From NCBI GenBank assembly GCA_973895155.1, contig OZ316891.1:20646001-20710000 (forward strand): 64,000 bases of DNA. The letters run 5' to 3'. Below are positions 24,826 to 39,267 of the stretch, piece by piece; positions within the stretch are counted from its first letter, which is position 1, and the number at the start of each line of letters is the position of its first letter. A program made the position numbers and the translations under genes. Source of the stretch: Marsupella aquatica (taxonomy: Eukaryota; Marchantiophyta). The notes below the pieces were generated by a model. That model had not been told where the DNA came from. It searched no databases and saw only the letters and a program-made list of their open reading frames with translations.

Positions 24826-27187
24826 AATATTATGGTGTTTAGACAAGTCCAATGCCCATGCCTTGCACTATTAGTGAGGGCTAGGCACAGATCGAGAAGC
24901 AAGGTGCACACGATGTGGGTGGGGTACAGAGGACAAGGATGATGCTACAGATTGCAAGCGCTGATTACTCGGTTTTTGGCGATTGAACAGTGACAGAAAA
25001 ACAATGTGACAACAAACTGCAAGGATTCCTTTCTGCCAGATGTCATGTTGTAAAGAGACAATCAACCAGAATGGGCAGGATTGGGCACTGTAGTTTCTAG
25101 ATTCATTGCTCTCATGGTCACTGAGGGGGCTTTTCATGGTGGCAATTTTTCACAAATTTTTTAGTCCAGACTTGCTCTTAGTGGCCAAGGGGGGCATTAC
25201 AAGAATGAGTGGGCAAAAATTGACCAGTCACCTCACCTGTATTTTACCATACCTGAGCCAAATGTCCATTTAGACTGTTGACCCAACAAGGTGGCCAGGT
25301 AGTACATTTATATCAGCAGTACAGCCATAGTGAGAAGAGACCAAAGATGTCCTCTCAGAATACGACCTCAAGCAATAGTCTAAACTTTGGCCAGAACCAG
25401 GGTTAAATGGAGTCTAAAAGATTAGCAAAATCTTGGAAGGGACCAGTCATTTATTGTTCAGCCATTCTCGTAAAGCCCACTCACCTAAAGTGTGAGCTCA
25501 CACGGAAACAACATTTGATAATGTCATGAGCCTCATGACATGGAAGTGTCTATGAATTAATCGTTAGAATAACATGGACTACCGGAATAGATTCGAATGT
25601 TTCGAGGCAGTCCATCCAGGTTGAACTGGAAGTCAATAGAATGCACTATGCAAGTTGCTGCAAACATTTGGAATGAATGTTGCCCATCCAGGTTGTAATG
25701 GAAATTGTCACTTTTAATCTTTCATATGAACTCACAATCCGGGTTCATTCCAATGTTTAGGATGCAGTCCATCCAGGTTACAAACATGCATACGAGGATT
25801 GCTTTCTGTAAATAATGATTTCATAATTTTTCCATCTGAATACAACTGGAGGTAGAAGCTTGGAGGCACACAAATGTTTGGTACTTATGAACACATGAAC
25901 TGTATAGAACGTGTCATGATCCTCGTAAAACCTTCTGGTGTCATGATATGAAAGTAGATGTTGTATACTCTGCAACCATGGCAATGAAGGACAAACCCTA
26001 AACTTTCTCAATTGCATAAGAATTGAGTCCGCTACATGGACACCTTCCATCACTGGTCAAGTGCATGCTTACATCTCATTTCTGAAACAAAACTGTAAAC
26101 TACGCCATAATAGTAATATTAGAAATTTCACCTGTGTCCATCAAAGCATCCCTTCAGACATATGGGGCATCATGTCAAACAATTGTGTCCAAGCAAGCTT
26201 CGACTATACTGAGGATTATCAAGAATAAAATAAAACTTTGGAAGCACATCTTTAGAAAAAACTCCATAGACAAAGCAGCTAGGCAAAAGATCTAACGATT
26301 CAGATTAGTCTAGAACGATGGATAAGAGTAGCTGTGCCCTCAGTCACTCGAGATTATTGGGCCCTATATTAGGGACCGATCGCGGTTTGTTAGATATATT
26401 GGCCACAGATCAAGCCATGGACTGTGTTTCGTTCTGTGCTTTGCTTGTCAATAGAGGTATTGACATCCTGCCCACCTCTAGTTCCATCCCCATCTGTAGG
26501 TGAGCCTCCAGAGTTACTCATGAACCCCAACCGTAGTTTGTATTTTAAGGGCGAAGTGCACAAAAAAAGACTAAATCACACCACACTCCTCCTTGCTTAC
26601 CATCACAAGGCACATATTCACAGGCCTCCCAGCAAATCGACGGTTTACAGCTGTGGCTTCATGAAAACCAGTAGATGTTTGGAAGCAAAGTAATGGATGT
26701 GACTTTGGGACTCGTAAAGTCCAAATTGGAAAAGCAGATGATCATCGTCCGTTTAATCTATGTCAACAGCAAAGTGCTCGTTCATTGCTTAGAATCCATT
26801 CCTTAAGCTTCGACAAGTCTGAAACTGCCTATGAAGTTCTCAAGGAGTCAACAGAAATACACAACCAGGACCACAATCATCAGAGTAAAAACTCAGTAGA
26901 TCAAATGCTGACGATCATGCACAGCTCCTCACGACAGCACCCAAGGTTACATTCTTGCAACAAAATCATAAACAAACATAATCGGTTCAACACAATGGCC
27001 AACTCCACCGATGAATAAAACTGCCAACAAAATTGAAAAACCTCTTCGAGACTACATGGGAACGAAAGAAGCTTCCCACGAAAGTTAGCTCAGTGGAAAA
27101 TAACTACATCCACTGCGGCATCTATCGATAAAGCCAGCCCTAACAAAACACCGAAGGATCTAGCTCAGAAAGATGCAAATCGGCACT
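24826..27187. other. Intergenic, no gene recognised
   Basis: Short open frames of 60-91 codons occur but none has a recognisable motif. 25,600-25,790 contains a twice-repeated phrase CAGTCCATCCAGGTT with TTCGAATGTTTCGAGG-type neighbours, like the phrase GGATGGACTACC of the 224-base array. The right 100 bases are the 3' untranslated side of the RPS27A gene. Confidence 0.5.
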
Positions 27188-28260
<1,073 letters not shown>

Positions 28261-28414
28261 GATGAACGCGCAGTAATCGATTCAGCGCCAAAGCGCACAC
28301 TAGCTCCGGACTTTTCCTTCTTCGCTGCGTGCTCTCGATGGCGCTCCCTCCCTACCTCTTCTCGTTCGCCGCAACTGACGACTCGTTTGATGATCGCCCA
28401 CAGATTTTGTGCAC

Positions 28415-28423
28415 AAACCCTAG
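28415..28423 (-). promoter_or_regulatory. Telobox upstream of RPS27A
   Basis: AAACCCTAG lies 155 bases upstream of the RPS27A start, matching the short telomere-like motif common in plant ribosomal protein promoters. The surrounding 28,300-28,520 is GC-richer than the neighbourhood and may be the core promoter. Confidence 0.45.
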
Positions 28424-28722
28424 TGACGACGCCGAGCGTCGAGTCCGGGGTTGGGGGTGAGGGTGAGGGAAATGAGGGGGAGAGGGGAAGAGGGAGCGTA
28501 GTTTTCTATGAAACCGATGACTCTCGCTGATCTACTGTACTCCGTTCCCTTGTCGATAGAATGTCCATAGCAGCCTATGTTTTAACTGCGCATTTTAGCC
28601 AAATTCCATCTCCCAAAAAACTTTTGTCACTTTTCGCTAATATTGACTAAATTTTTTTGACACCATTAGCCACTCTTCCACCAAATTATGGACCCACTAG
28701 CTGAGTACTTGTGCATTGCACA

Positions 28723-29200
28723 AAAGATGTCATGTCGGCCAAGATGTCGTTGAAAACAAAGATGTCGTGTCGGCCAGGATGTCATTGAGAAAAAAGATGT
28801 CATGTCGGCCAAGAGGTCATTGAGAAAAAAAATATCGTGTCGGCCACGATGTCGTTGAGAAAAAAGATGTCATGTCGGCCAAGAGGTCATTAAAAAATAA
28901 AAATAAAAAGTGTCGGCCAAGATGTCATTGACACAGAGATACCGTGTCGCCCAAGAATTCATTGAGAAAACATATGTCGTGTTGGTCAAGATGTAGTTGA
29001 GAAAAAAATGTCATGTCGGCTAAGAAGCCGTTGAGGAAAAGATGTCGTGTTGGCCAAGATGTCATTGACAAAAAAGATGTCGTGTTGGCCATGATATTGT
29101 GTCGGCCAAGATGTCGTTAACACAAAGGATGTTGTGTCGGCCAAGAGATTGTTGAGAAAAAAGATATTGTGTTGGCCAAGATATCATTGAGGAAAAAGAT
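28723..29200. repeat. Degenerate 32-34-base minisatellite, about 14 copies
   Basis: The unit AAAAAGATGTCATGTCGGCC plus AAGATGTCGTTGAG repeats from 28,723 to the edge of the MITE at 29,205. Copies vary at GTCGTG/GTCATG and ATTGAG/GTTGAG. There is no dyad symmetry in the unit and no CRISPR-like spacing. Confidence 0.88.
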
Positions 29201-29204
29201 TTAG

Positions 29205-29417
29205 TTAAACCACACCTGCCCCTACAAAGGGCTACGGGTAACCCGTAGCTCTCATTCTAAGGAGTACAAGTTCATAAATGGGCTTTGAGCTCCACAAAAG
29301 GTGCTGATGGCAAAACCTTTTTTTGGCAAGTACTCCACAAAACGTGCTAGTGTTCCACCTTTTATGGTGAGTAGTGAGACATGGAATGAGGTTTTTTTAG
29401 TGGCAGGTGTGGTTTAA
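29205..29417. mobile_element. MITE with 16-base terminal inverted repeats, 213 bases
   Basis: Left end TTAAACCACACCTGCC (29,205-29,220) and right end GGCAGGTGTGGTTTAA (29,402-29,417) are perfect inverted complements. The inside has no coding capacity. The outer bases TTAA would fit a TTA or TTAA target site (Tourist or piggyBac type), which cannot be decided from one copy. A related left end, TTAAAGCACACCTGCCCCTA, lies at about 30,509. Confidence 0.8.
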
Positions 29418-29711
29418 GTATAACAATATTGTTAAGTACAATATATGGTCGATAAATCAAAAAATGTCGTCAAAGATATTGTTAAGTACAAAAGTGAAAG
29501 AATAATATTGTCACTTGATAAATTATTTTGAAGAGAATACGCATGATGAGGTCTTTATTAATTTAGACTGCTTACTTGGCTTTGGCCGCCCCAATTCCGA
29601 GACCCCTTGGGAGCACTACACAACTTGGCCAACTTTTCTATGGGACTTTTTCTTACCCCTTGCATCCCCAAACCCCATTTTTGGTTACTTCAAAAGTTTA
29701 GCTTAAAGTCA

Positions 29712-30115
29712 GGGGACTCATGCCTTGGGGCCGTGACAAGGAGGGAGGTGCGGGGGGAGGCGAGGAGGCTGGGGAGTTTCCCAGGGAGTTGAGGGAGGTG
29801 CAGGAGGTAAGGATCGCGGCCCCAAGGCATGAGTCGAGCCCCGAATCCCCGATTGGGTCTGGTGTGGTGAGGGCGAGTGTCGAGTCAGGGCATGGCCTTG
29901 ACTCAACGTTGGCAGAGTCGGGCAGGGGCAGGGTTGAGCCGCACGGTTGAGCTGCGGCAAGGGTCAGGCGTCGGCCGGCCCTTCATTGAGGGTCATCAGC
30001 GAGGGTCACGGCCAAGGGCAGGGGAGGGAGGGGGTCCAGGCCCGAGGCGAGGGAAGGGACGGGGGGCTGTGAGGCTGCACGGCAATGCAAGGTGGTCGCT
30101 GCAGGGTGGTCACTG
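29712..30115. other. GC-rich island with 19-base perfect inverted repeat
   Basis: In AT-rich surroundings this stretch is strongly G-rich on the plus strand. GACTCATGCCTTGGGGCCG (29,715-29,733) is repeated in perfect inverse at 29,817-29,835, leaving an 83-base loop. Open frames of 76-129 codons exist on both strands, which high GC alone explains. No known motif is visible in them. Confidence 0.7.
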
Positions 30116-33100
30116 CATCCAGGACGCTAATTTCTTTTTGACATTTTCTTTTTCCTTCTATTGCTTCCATTTTCTACCGTTTCTACTTTTCTCACGCAAA
30201 ACGGCCCTGCAATTTCAAATGACGACCACGGGAAAAAATGGTTCAACCTTGTATTATAGGAGTTAATGATTAGTTAAAATCTAATAGTCCTCTTTAAATC
30301 TAGAGATATTTGACTGTCACGATTTTAATTGAGTAATCTGACAAAGAATATTTCTAGAATCTCTTCCCTTAGAGAAGGGAACATTGTGGCTAAAAATTAA
30401 AAAACCTTAAAAAATACACTGGTCCATAGCACAGTCGACAAAGGTAAAAAGCACATTCATTTTAGGAGTACGGGCCTACTTTACCACTTTCCACAGCACA
30501 GTCACCCATTAAAGCACACCTGCCCCTATAAGCCACGGGTTGACCTAGCTACCATTAAATAAATGTTTTTTCCCAAATTTTTCTAAATTTAAGCAAACTT
30601 GGAATGTGTAAACAGGAGACGTCGGCCATTCCCCTCTTGTATGTGGCCAGTGCAGGTTTAACACTTAAAGGCCAGTGCAGATTTGAAATTTTTATTTCCA
30701 AGATATTATTGTATGAAATGCTGCCCCTCATTTTTCAAATATACTTCCTGGGGCCCCTTGTCTCTCCAACCATTCCTCGTGACCTGTGTGATTATTTTCC
30801 CCCTTTTTTTAATTCTAACAACATTTGTATAGCTACGTAGGTTAGGCAATCAGGTGTACTCCTTGGAATTACTTTTTAATGTTTTAAAAATATTAACGTA
30901 TAGTACATACATAGTACATAGACCCTGTCACTCCTCTATTCATTTTAATTTCATTACGGACCCCACTAGAGGTCCCTTCCAAAATTCTTGGCACCAGAGC
31001 GTGCCATGTCAACAATAACCGCAACAAACAAGACTCGTTGGTCTTGTGAATTAAACTTATAGTTTTTATTTGTGTTTGTGTCAATTTGGGTGTAAATTTT
31101 GGGACGCCGTGCCATAAAAAGAAAAATAAAAACATTGAAAATACAAAGAGCAAGACGGTTAAAACTATCACTATGTAACCATTTTAGTTACATTTCCAAT
31201 TTTAAAATTTAAATTCAAAGATTTATAAAAGTATTTTTCATATAATAAATAATGATTAATAACTAACTTGATAACTTCCTTGTTGAACCGCAACTCCCGG
31301 TATGTAAGGACCTCTCATATTGTACGGCCATTAATGTTGGGAAGAGCACATAGAAACTCAGGATGGGGAGGAGGAATGACTGGAATCTTGAAAGTTCATC
31401 TAATTTTATACTCAAAACTATTTACTCATTCTCTAAACAAAAAATACCCAATCGTAGATCTCATTGAGATCTTTCGTTTGCACCCTAGATCGCCTTCTAA
31501 CATGGATGAATAAGATTTCTAGAGGCATTACAAAATGGACGGCAAAGATCGTAAAATCAACAAAATCGACGGCTAGGAGGGCTTGGATTTGTTTAATTTT
31601 TCATTTGAAAAATATTAACCCATTTGCAAAATGGACAGAACCCATCCATAGATCTATTTGAGATCTTTCTTTTCAGCCATAGATTGGCCATTATGATGGA
31701 AGGACGAGATTTCCGGAGATAAGAAATGGAGACGGCTCAGATCGACTCTTCCCCCTGATTTTATTAGCCAAGGGGTCCACGAACTAATTTTGAAATACTT
31801 ATGCAGAGAAAGTAAGTAATATTTCCTCTCTTTACTTATTTCTTATTATTCTGCCACTCACATACCCTATTTGCAACTATGTTTCACCTTTTACAAGTGA
31901 TTAGACATTTCATTCACTATTGGATTGGATTGATGAATTGCAGGTATGTGGGTATGTGTCTTTTTTATAGTACTTAGACTACAGTCTTGGTCTATTCTGG
32001 TATTTTTGCAGAACTGAAATAAGCAGGATTAGGGAGTAAAGCAGCATGCTGAACTTATCAATGTTTTTACAGTTTTTACAGATTGGACTAGTGGTCACTG
32101 AGTGTGACACGCAGAGCAAAAAAATTAGTGTCACTTTGAGTCAACATGGAGACATGAATTTCAGTATGATTTTGATAGCTAATTTTGTGATTGTTGCACC
32201 AACTGACTCAAATTCTTAAAGTTATTTAACTGTTTTACAAATGTTACTATGTGCATGCTCTATGCTCATTTGTGTGAATTAAATTACTGCCTTGTGTACT
32301 AAAGTTAAAATATTGAAATTGTTGTTTAAGTGGCACTCTACCTTAGTGCTCACCTCTAAAAAATAACTTTCACAAAAATAACACCAAAGAAATGCTCAAG
32401 TCTGATGTGATTATTTCCAAAGAAACCTTTGCCAAAATAACATCAAAGAATTATTTAACTCACATGTAATTTACTTACAAAATACAACTTTTTAAAAAAA
32501 GCACCCAGAAAGCACCCAGAAAGCACCCAATACCATTGGTTCACCTTGGGAAAGTTAAGGCAAGGCAATACTCGAAGAAGTACTTTCAAGCATGAGCACT
32601 TCAAAAAGCTGACAGGGAATAACTATAGAGAGCAAGTCTTACTTACCTTATAGACTACTTACTTGCATAAATATTTCAAAACAAGAAGAAAATGAACATT
32701 GGAGTGATAGGGGCTAGGTACTCTACATATATTTTATTTAGTATTTTCAAGCAAAAATACAACAAAACTTACTTCTAGAGAATACATCTGGCGGATTGAT
32801 GTACATAACTAGCTGTACTATGATGTTTTAATTAAAAAACTGGAAAAATTAATCACATCATGAGTAGGGGTTCCAAGGACAAGGGGCCCCAGGAAGTCTA
32901 TTTCAAAAGTGAGGGGCAGTCAGGGATATTTTTGTCTAGAGGGGCCCATCAAGTCATTTGCTGGTGGAAAGGGCACTCATCCGTTAATTTCAATGTTTAT
33001 GTTTGCCAAATATTTATGTTGTGGAATTCACGGAACCTTGTGTTTTCCATGAAACCCGGGTTTGCTTGCAATTCTACTTTACTCAGTCCCTTGTCCATTG

Positions 33101-36100
33101 CACAGTCAACAAAGGTAAATGCACATCCATTTTAGGAATGTAGGCCTACTTACCCCTTGCCACATGCCAATGTCAAAATACTTGAATTTTATTCTTACTT
33201 TCTTTCTTTTTGAGTTTTTATTCCATAAAAATTCTCATAAACTCAATACAATGGTGTGACAAAAGGGCACTCATGTGTTAATATTTGGATGTTTATGTGT
33301 GCCACCTTGTACCATGGAGTAGTGTTCATATCCATTATGCTTTACCCAAATCAGTCCTGGCATAGGAACCATGGCACACTCTGTTTGTCAGGAGCTGACT
33401 GAGCGGACAGACAAACAGGCAAAAGGAAACGAAAGAATTACTGTTCCTCTAGAGCCCTTAGAAATATCACCCAAAACTTAGTTTCTTGCAATTCTACCAT
33501 AGCCATTAGACTATTCTAATTCCATCATCCTGGCCCTCACTCTCTCCTTTGAATGGTCATGGATTCTAATTATTACCAAACAGGCAGCCAATTTGCTTCA
33601 ATCTGTGCTTCAACGGCCCAGTGTCTGCTACCCACTGACCAAGGCAAATGAAGCCATTTGCCTTATGGTTGCCCACTTCTTCTCAGCTCAGCCCAATTGC
33701 CAAACAGTGCGATCATTGCTTCCTTCTCAAAATGCTTCACCCCATGCTCCTGCCATTAGCCATCATCTGGCCCTTGCAAATAATAAAGCAGGCAATTGTT
33801 AGATGCATCAAAGATTGATGACTCTTTTTTCTAGTTTTGTTTCCAGCGGATTGTCATGTCATACTTGGGATTATTACTCAAGCCCTGTGAAGGCCACAGC
33901 TAAGCCCCAGAAAACTTAAAGCAATAAACTTCATAGTATCTGCCCTTTTCTTGTCTGGTTATTTTCCCCTCCACTGTTGGTTCATATTTCGAATTCTTTT
34001 GCGGTGTGTTTTGCTTCTTCCTCTTCTGTATGTTCTTTTCATCGTCTCATCATAGGCGTGACAGGTCAGTGAGGCACAAATTTCCTTACCATAATCGCTT
34101 CATTGTCAGCATGGAAAGGTAAGAAAGTAGGGCCAACATTCAACCAACTAGGAGTGATTTGATATGGTCACCAGTTGTTTGCTCTCTAAGCTTAATGTCT
34201 CCTTTCACTAACCCACCAACGAGAATTAAGAATTATATATGAACATGATCACTTCATTGACCAATAGGCTGGAGGTGGGAAGTAGGACCACTGTACTATT
34301 TTGATCATTTGTACTATTTTGATCATGTGATGATTGAGTTCTCTGACCAATTAGGATTGGCTTGCATCCCTGAGTTCCCAATATATAGGTGCAAGGGCAT
34401 CCTGTTTGAGCATAGAGGAATGACCTTTCTATCCATCTAGAGCCTCAATCTGCTTGGGAATCTCTGTAGACATGGACATTTATGGATATTGAACACCAAA
34501 CTTAGCCCATACGTCCCAAATTTGGACAGGTGGACAATTTTAGAACCAAAACTAGGGGAAGATGTGGTTGATCCTAATTGTAAAAGCTATAATGCATCTT
34601 CTATACCATCCTCTATCAAGCTAATAGTGTGAAATTTTCTGGGCTCTAGGATATGCAGTGGAGGTACCAAAGTTGTAGATGACAAAATCCAATAGCAAGC
34701 GCCAAAGGTTTCCTGGGCCTTCTATACGATAGGTCATACTTTGCAACAAAAGTGCAAAGCATTTGATAGTAGATATTACTTTTCAATGCGCACAGCCCGA
34801 CCTACAATTAGGATTAAGGAGATGCCTCATCAGCTCCTCTTGGCATTGTTGGATTATCCTGTCTGAAGAGTAATAGGAGCAACTCAATTATGGAGACATG
34901 GCCAAGGTCTGAACTAATGCTAAAGAAAAAATGTTTGGTGACTGGGACCTTGGTCAGAGGGCCTCCTCCATGGGCTAGTTGTTTGGAATTTCCATCGTAC
35001 ATTTGTTCACCCTGGGGCCCCCAAACTTCCTTGTATCCCTTGTCCTTGTACTGCCGTTGCTTGTTGTCATTACCATCTTGATCGAATCTTGACAATTCCT
35101 GTGAAATTTAAATTTTTTGTTAGCCTGGCATTTGAGTCCCCTCTAATGAAAATTCCCTGAAGTTCTTTTTAACCTCCAATTTGACACCACCCATTAGATT
35201 ACAACGAAATTTACACAAATAGCCCATACCAAATGCTAGGAAGTATTCTTAAACTTTATCTAATCTACCAAAATATCACTCCTAGTGTAGGTGTACTTTG
35301 TGGTACAATTCCTTAGCCACTCCATGACATCACCCATTGAGAAAAACAGATAAAGTAATTGCCACAAAATTTGTACCTACGAGAGGCTTTCGGTGAAGAT
35401 TCCTAACCAAATTTCTTGCATTGAGGAATTCAAATCCAAATTCAAATGAATCTAGGCTAGAAGTGACCTATTGAATCTAAGCTCAATGTTTTCCCCTTCC
35501 ATTGAAATTTGGATAGGCTTCTTGTAAATTGAAAATTGTAGCTATAGTTGTTCTATTTGAATGAGCCCTATGCTAGTGCACTACACTGTGCAAGGAGGGC
35601 AGACCCAAGGGGAGTAGGGCCAAGGCATTTTATGGGGCAGCAAGAAGCACATATGTGCCAGAGGTGCACATTTCCTCCATGAATGGTCAGGGAAAATAAT
35701 TAATCGAATCTAACGGGTGTGGATCTTTCCCGCCCATGAGTTTTTGTGTATTGGGACGAAGGACGAAAAAAGTTGGATCCCTTTCGAAGGACAAAGAAAT
35801 TTGTAGATAGCTTGCAGGGGTAGTAACCACATGTTCCTGTATAAGAACTTCGAGTAACCCATAGTACTCTATTCACATAGAGTTCAATCCTGTATCCAAA
35901 AGAGCACTCCAATTTTTTGGGTTTTGCCGGGGTAACATTGTAGTCTCATGCATTCACCACAATGGGCAAGCTGCTAGAGCTCAAACAATTTTTTCTTGTT
36001 GAAAAAAACCAAATCACAGCTCAAAATGTACATTGTTTAAAGTAGTTAGACAGTGTTTCTAACACTAATAGTGTAGTTTGCAAAAATTTGAGTCTGTTTT

Positions 36101-36740
36101 GAATTAGTGTTACTAAGACTAATGCTGTAGTAATAGTATTTGCCACTGATTAAATTAGAGATACCAATAACATTAATTATAAAAATCACCTCAAGTTATT
36201 TGTGGCGTGACTATTGATACCAAAAAATGTTACATGAAACCATGAATCTTGTTGGAGGACTTGGCACACTACTTGAGTGTGAAAAATGTGAGTTGAAATT
36301 GTCATGAAAATAATGAAGTTTTGACGATAAGATAGACAAAACCTAAACCATTAGATTCACATTAATAGTTCCATTAGATGATTTTCTACTATGCGTTTTC
36401 CATAACAATCACTGATTTAGTGTTATGGTAATATGTTCATTAATGTTACTGAGTTCCAAAACTCCACTACTCACACATTAGTTTTACTAACACTATTTCC
36501 GTTGTAAAACTTACACTAAACTACTATCGCAAACAACAGTGGAGATCTGGATGTTCCACAGAAGATCACACCTGATAATAGTTTAAAATAATACTCCAAA
36601 TTGTCGCCGTGACTGGCACCAGGCGGTTCCCCCCAATATGTGTGTGTTCCTCCCCGGCTTTAGCACACCGTGCACAGGCTACCACCTGTTGTTCAGTGTT
36701 CAGCCGCTTCGTTGCACTCTAACCATAGTTTACAATAAAA
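30116..36740. other. AT-rich intergenic DNA with decayed transposon pieces
   Basis: No gene recognised. 30,430-30,490 and 33,095-33,165 share CACAGTC-ACAAAGGTAAA, GCACAT-CATTTTAGGA and GGCCTACTT, so they are copies of one element. 30,950-31,140 (GGACCCCACTAGAGGTCCCT ... ATTTTGGGACGCCGTGCC) matches 57,610-57,795. 32,487-32,530 has three copies of the 11-mer AGAAAGCACCC. 34,290-34,330 has two copies of GTACTATTTTGATCAT. Open frames near 33,600 and 34,814-35,095 have no recognisable motif. Confidence 0.55.
33374..33460 (+). repeat. Dispersed repeat, partner of 1,948-2,040
   Basis: Shared blocks in the same order and orientation are GGCAC-CTCTGTT, GCGGACAG, ACGAAAGAA, TGTTC and CTAGAGCCCT. It belongs to an unidentified old element family. 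Confidence 0.55.
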
Positions 36741-36744
36741 CCTT

Positions 36745-37150
36745 GTACAGTCCAGTCGTCCAGTTTACATTGTCTGACGCGGATACAATCCAACTCTGCT
36801 AGTTTACACCCAATCTTCCTTCTGCACTGTCCAGTTGCCTGGTTTACACCCATCTTCCACTCCCTTACACTTTGGTGTTTGTAAGTTCCTTTTGGTCAAA
36901 TTGAACCTGATGCCATCTGGGTGGAGATAAATGCACCATAGGGTGCACAGGCATGTCTCAACACCTTGAACTTGCAACCTCCATAGTCCACACTCGGATA
37001 GTCTACAGCAGTTTACACCCAAAGCTTGGAGTACACTCTTCCAGTTGACACCTAAAGCTTGGAGTATAGTCTTCCAGTTGACACCAAAGGGAAAATACAG
37101 TCCAGTCGTCTAGTTTACACCCAATGTCCGTCCATTTGTCCAGTTGACAG
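36745..37150. repeat. Diverged precursor copies of the 40-base TTTACACC repeat
   Basis: AGTTTACACCCAATCTTCC, GTTTACACCCATCTTCC, AGTTTACACCCAAAGCTTGG, AGTTGACACCTAAAGCTTGG and AGTTTACACCCAATGTCC occur at irregular spacing, with CCAGTCGTCCAGTT in between. They look like an older, scattered form of the ordered array that begins 500 bases further on. Confidence 0.6.
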
Positions 37151-37656
37151 CATGGACGCGGTTTAGTCTTGGACTATGCAAAGTAAGGTGGTGAGTACTG
37201 TGGTATGTTATTCGTAGTCATACGTGAAACATGTAAAGCTACACCATTAGATTTTCCGTAGTTTCTGAACATGGTTAGATCCATTGAGCAAGGTCCAAAA
37301 CAAGGTAGATGAGGGGCAAATTTAATTTAAAAATTTGACCTTCTTTCTTTGTACTTTGTAGCCAACACAAATTTTGGGCAAGAATTTGGCAAAAGTTTGC
37401 CAGTAAGAGTAAAACAGGATTTTACACCTGTGGTCTCATGGAAATATGTTACTAGGAATTGTATCTGACATGTATAATTTACACCATTAGACCCTCCACA
37501 GTTTCAGGAGACTATCACAACTAGTGAGCACTATCCAAACAAAGAAGATCAGTGGTCAATTTTGCCCCAAACTCACGTTTGTTTCTCTTTGTACTATGTT
37601 AACCAGTAGAAATTACTGGTAAGATTTTGGCTAAAATTTGCCACTACCAAAACACT

Positions 37657-38512
37657 GAACTTTACACCTCAACCCTCCACTGTCACACTCCTCTACAGAA
37701 GCTTACACCTGTAGCCTCCACAGTCCACTCCTATACAGTAGTTTACACCAGGGCCTCCACAGTCCACTCCTATACAGTATTTTACACCCAAAGCCTCCAG
37801 TCTACTCCTACACAGTAGTTTACACCCAGGCCTCCACAGTCCACTCCTATACAGTAGTTTACACCCGCAGCCTCTACAGTCCACTCCCATACAGTATCCT
37901 ACACCCACAGCCTCCACAGTCCACTTCCATACTGTAATTTACACCCAAAGCCTCCACAGTCTACTCCTGTATTGCAGCTTACACCCACAGCCTCTACACT
38001 CCACTCCTCTCCTGTAGTTTGCACTGAGAGCCTCCACAGTCCAATCCTATGCAGTACGTAGTTTACACCCGGAGCCTCCACAGTCCACTCCTCTACTGTA
38101 GTTTACACCCGAGCCTCCACAGGTCACTCCTATACAGTAGTTTACACCCAGAGCCTCCACAGTCCGCTCCTCTATGTACTGTAGTTTACACCCAGAGCCT
38201 CCACAGTTCAGTCCTATATAGTAGCTTACACCCAGAGCCTCCACAGTTCACTCCTATACAGTAGTTTACACCCAGAGCCTCCACAGTTCAGTCCTATATA
38301 GTAGTTTACACCCTGAGCCTCCACAGTTCAGTCCTATATAGTAGTTTACACCCAAGCCCCCACAGTTCAGTCCTATGTAGTACTTTACACCCAGAGCCTC
38401 CACAGTTCAGTCCTATATAGTAGTTTACACCCAGAGCCTCCACAGTTCAGTCCTATATAGTAGTTTACACCCCGAGCCTCCACAGTCCACTGCTTCAATT
38501 TTACACCACTCC
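37657..38512. repeat. 40-base minisatellite, 22 copies, upstream of the 39.3-kb gene
   Basis: The unit AGTAGTTTACACCCAGAGCC plus TCCACAGTTCAGTCCTATAT recurs 22 times with spacing 36-44 bases, from about 37,665 to 38,500. Copies on the right are the most alike. Open frames of 60-165 codons on the minus strand are a by-product. The array ends about 750 bases before the start codon of the next gene, so it may lie in its promoter. Confidence 0.95.
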
Positions 38513-39267
38513 AGTGTACTGTTGTTGGCACCCGAATGTCGCCGTTCGTTCCTACCCGTCTCGCCCTCCTACAGTACCTCTCGTGCCATCGCCTCGATCC
38601 ACTCCACTCCACTCCACTCCACTCACTCGACTGCACTCCAATTCCACCACTCCACTCCACTCCATAATCTGGACCTTTCTTGCCTCGTCTTGCTGTCGTC
38701 TGGGTGTGGGTTCGTTCGTTGATAGCTTCCCTGTCTGGCAGGCCAAGGCGAGGAGCCGGGGACGGATTCGTTGTTGGGATGCTCTCGGTTCGTTGGTGAT
38801 GCTGGGTGTCGTGCCACTCGAGGTGAGGTTGAGGTGAGGTGGAGGACTTGGTATGGTGTACCGAGCGAGGGGGAGATGGCAATACTAGAGGGAGGAGAAG
38901 GCAGGGGAGCAGGCTTGGGACCTCTCCGTGGAGAAGCGGTGGGAGTGTGCCGAAGGGTCGCTTGTGGTGGGAGGAGGACTACTGTGAGGTACTCAGCAGT
39001 GGGCGGAATTTGGATGGATTGCGTGGATCGTTGTTCAGGTTGAGAGAGAGCGGTACTCCGGAGGGGAAGGATTCATAAGGTAGATCGTGGATAACGAGAG
39101 AGAGAGGGAGGGTGATCGGGACAGAGAAGAATGGGGTGGGATTGAGGAGGAGGAGGATGTAGGAAGAGAGGAAGAGAGGGAGAGAGGTAGATTAAGGGAA
39201 TGGTGAGAGGAGGGGTAGGAAGAGCGAGCTGCAATGCAGCAGGGGACAGGAAGTGAGATGAGTGGGC
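38513..39267 (+). promoter_or_regulatory. Probable promoter and leader of the 39.3-kb gene
   Basis: 38,600-38,670 is a (CACTC)n simple repeat. From about 38,840 the plus strand becomes purine-rich (GAGAGAGAGGGAGGGTG at about 39,099, GGAGGAGGAGGATG at about 39,146), as in plant 5' untranslated regions. Short ATGs upstream of the main start at 38,771, 38,839 and 39,258 could act as upstream open frames. No TATA box stands out. Confidence 0.4.

Noticed and set aside
29718-30266. Open frames of 76-129 codons in the GC-rich island
   Set aside because: High GC lowers stop frequency on both strands; no motif or splice support.
35700-35912. Possible plastid DNA insertion
   Set aside because: The base composition felt plastid-like, but I could not match it to any plastid gene or tRNA.
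28723-38512. Regular short repeats at 28.7-29.2 and 37.7-38.5 kb that look CRISPR-like at first sight
   Set aside because: The units are fully tandem with no unique spacers, have no conserved dyad, carry no cas genes nearby and lie in a plant nuclear genome.
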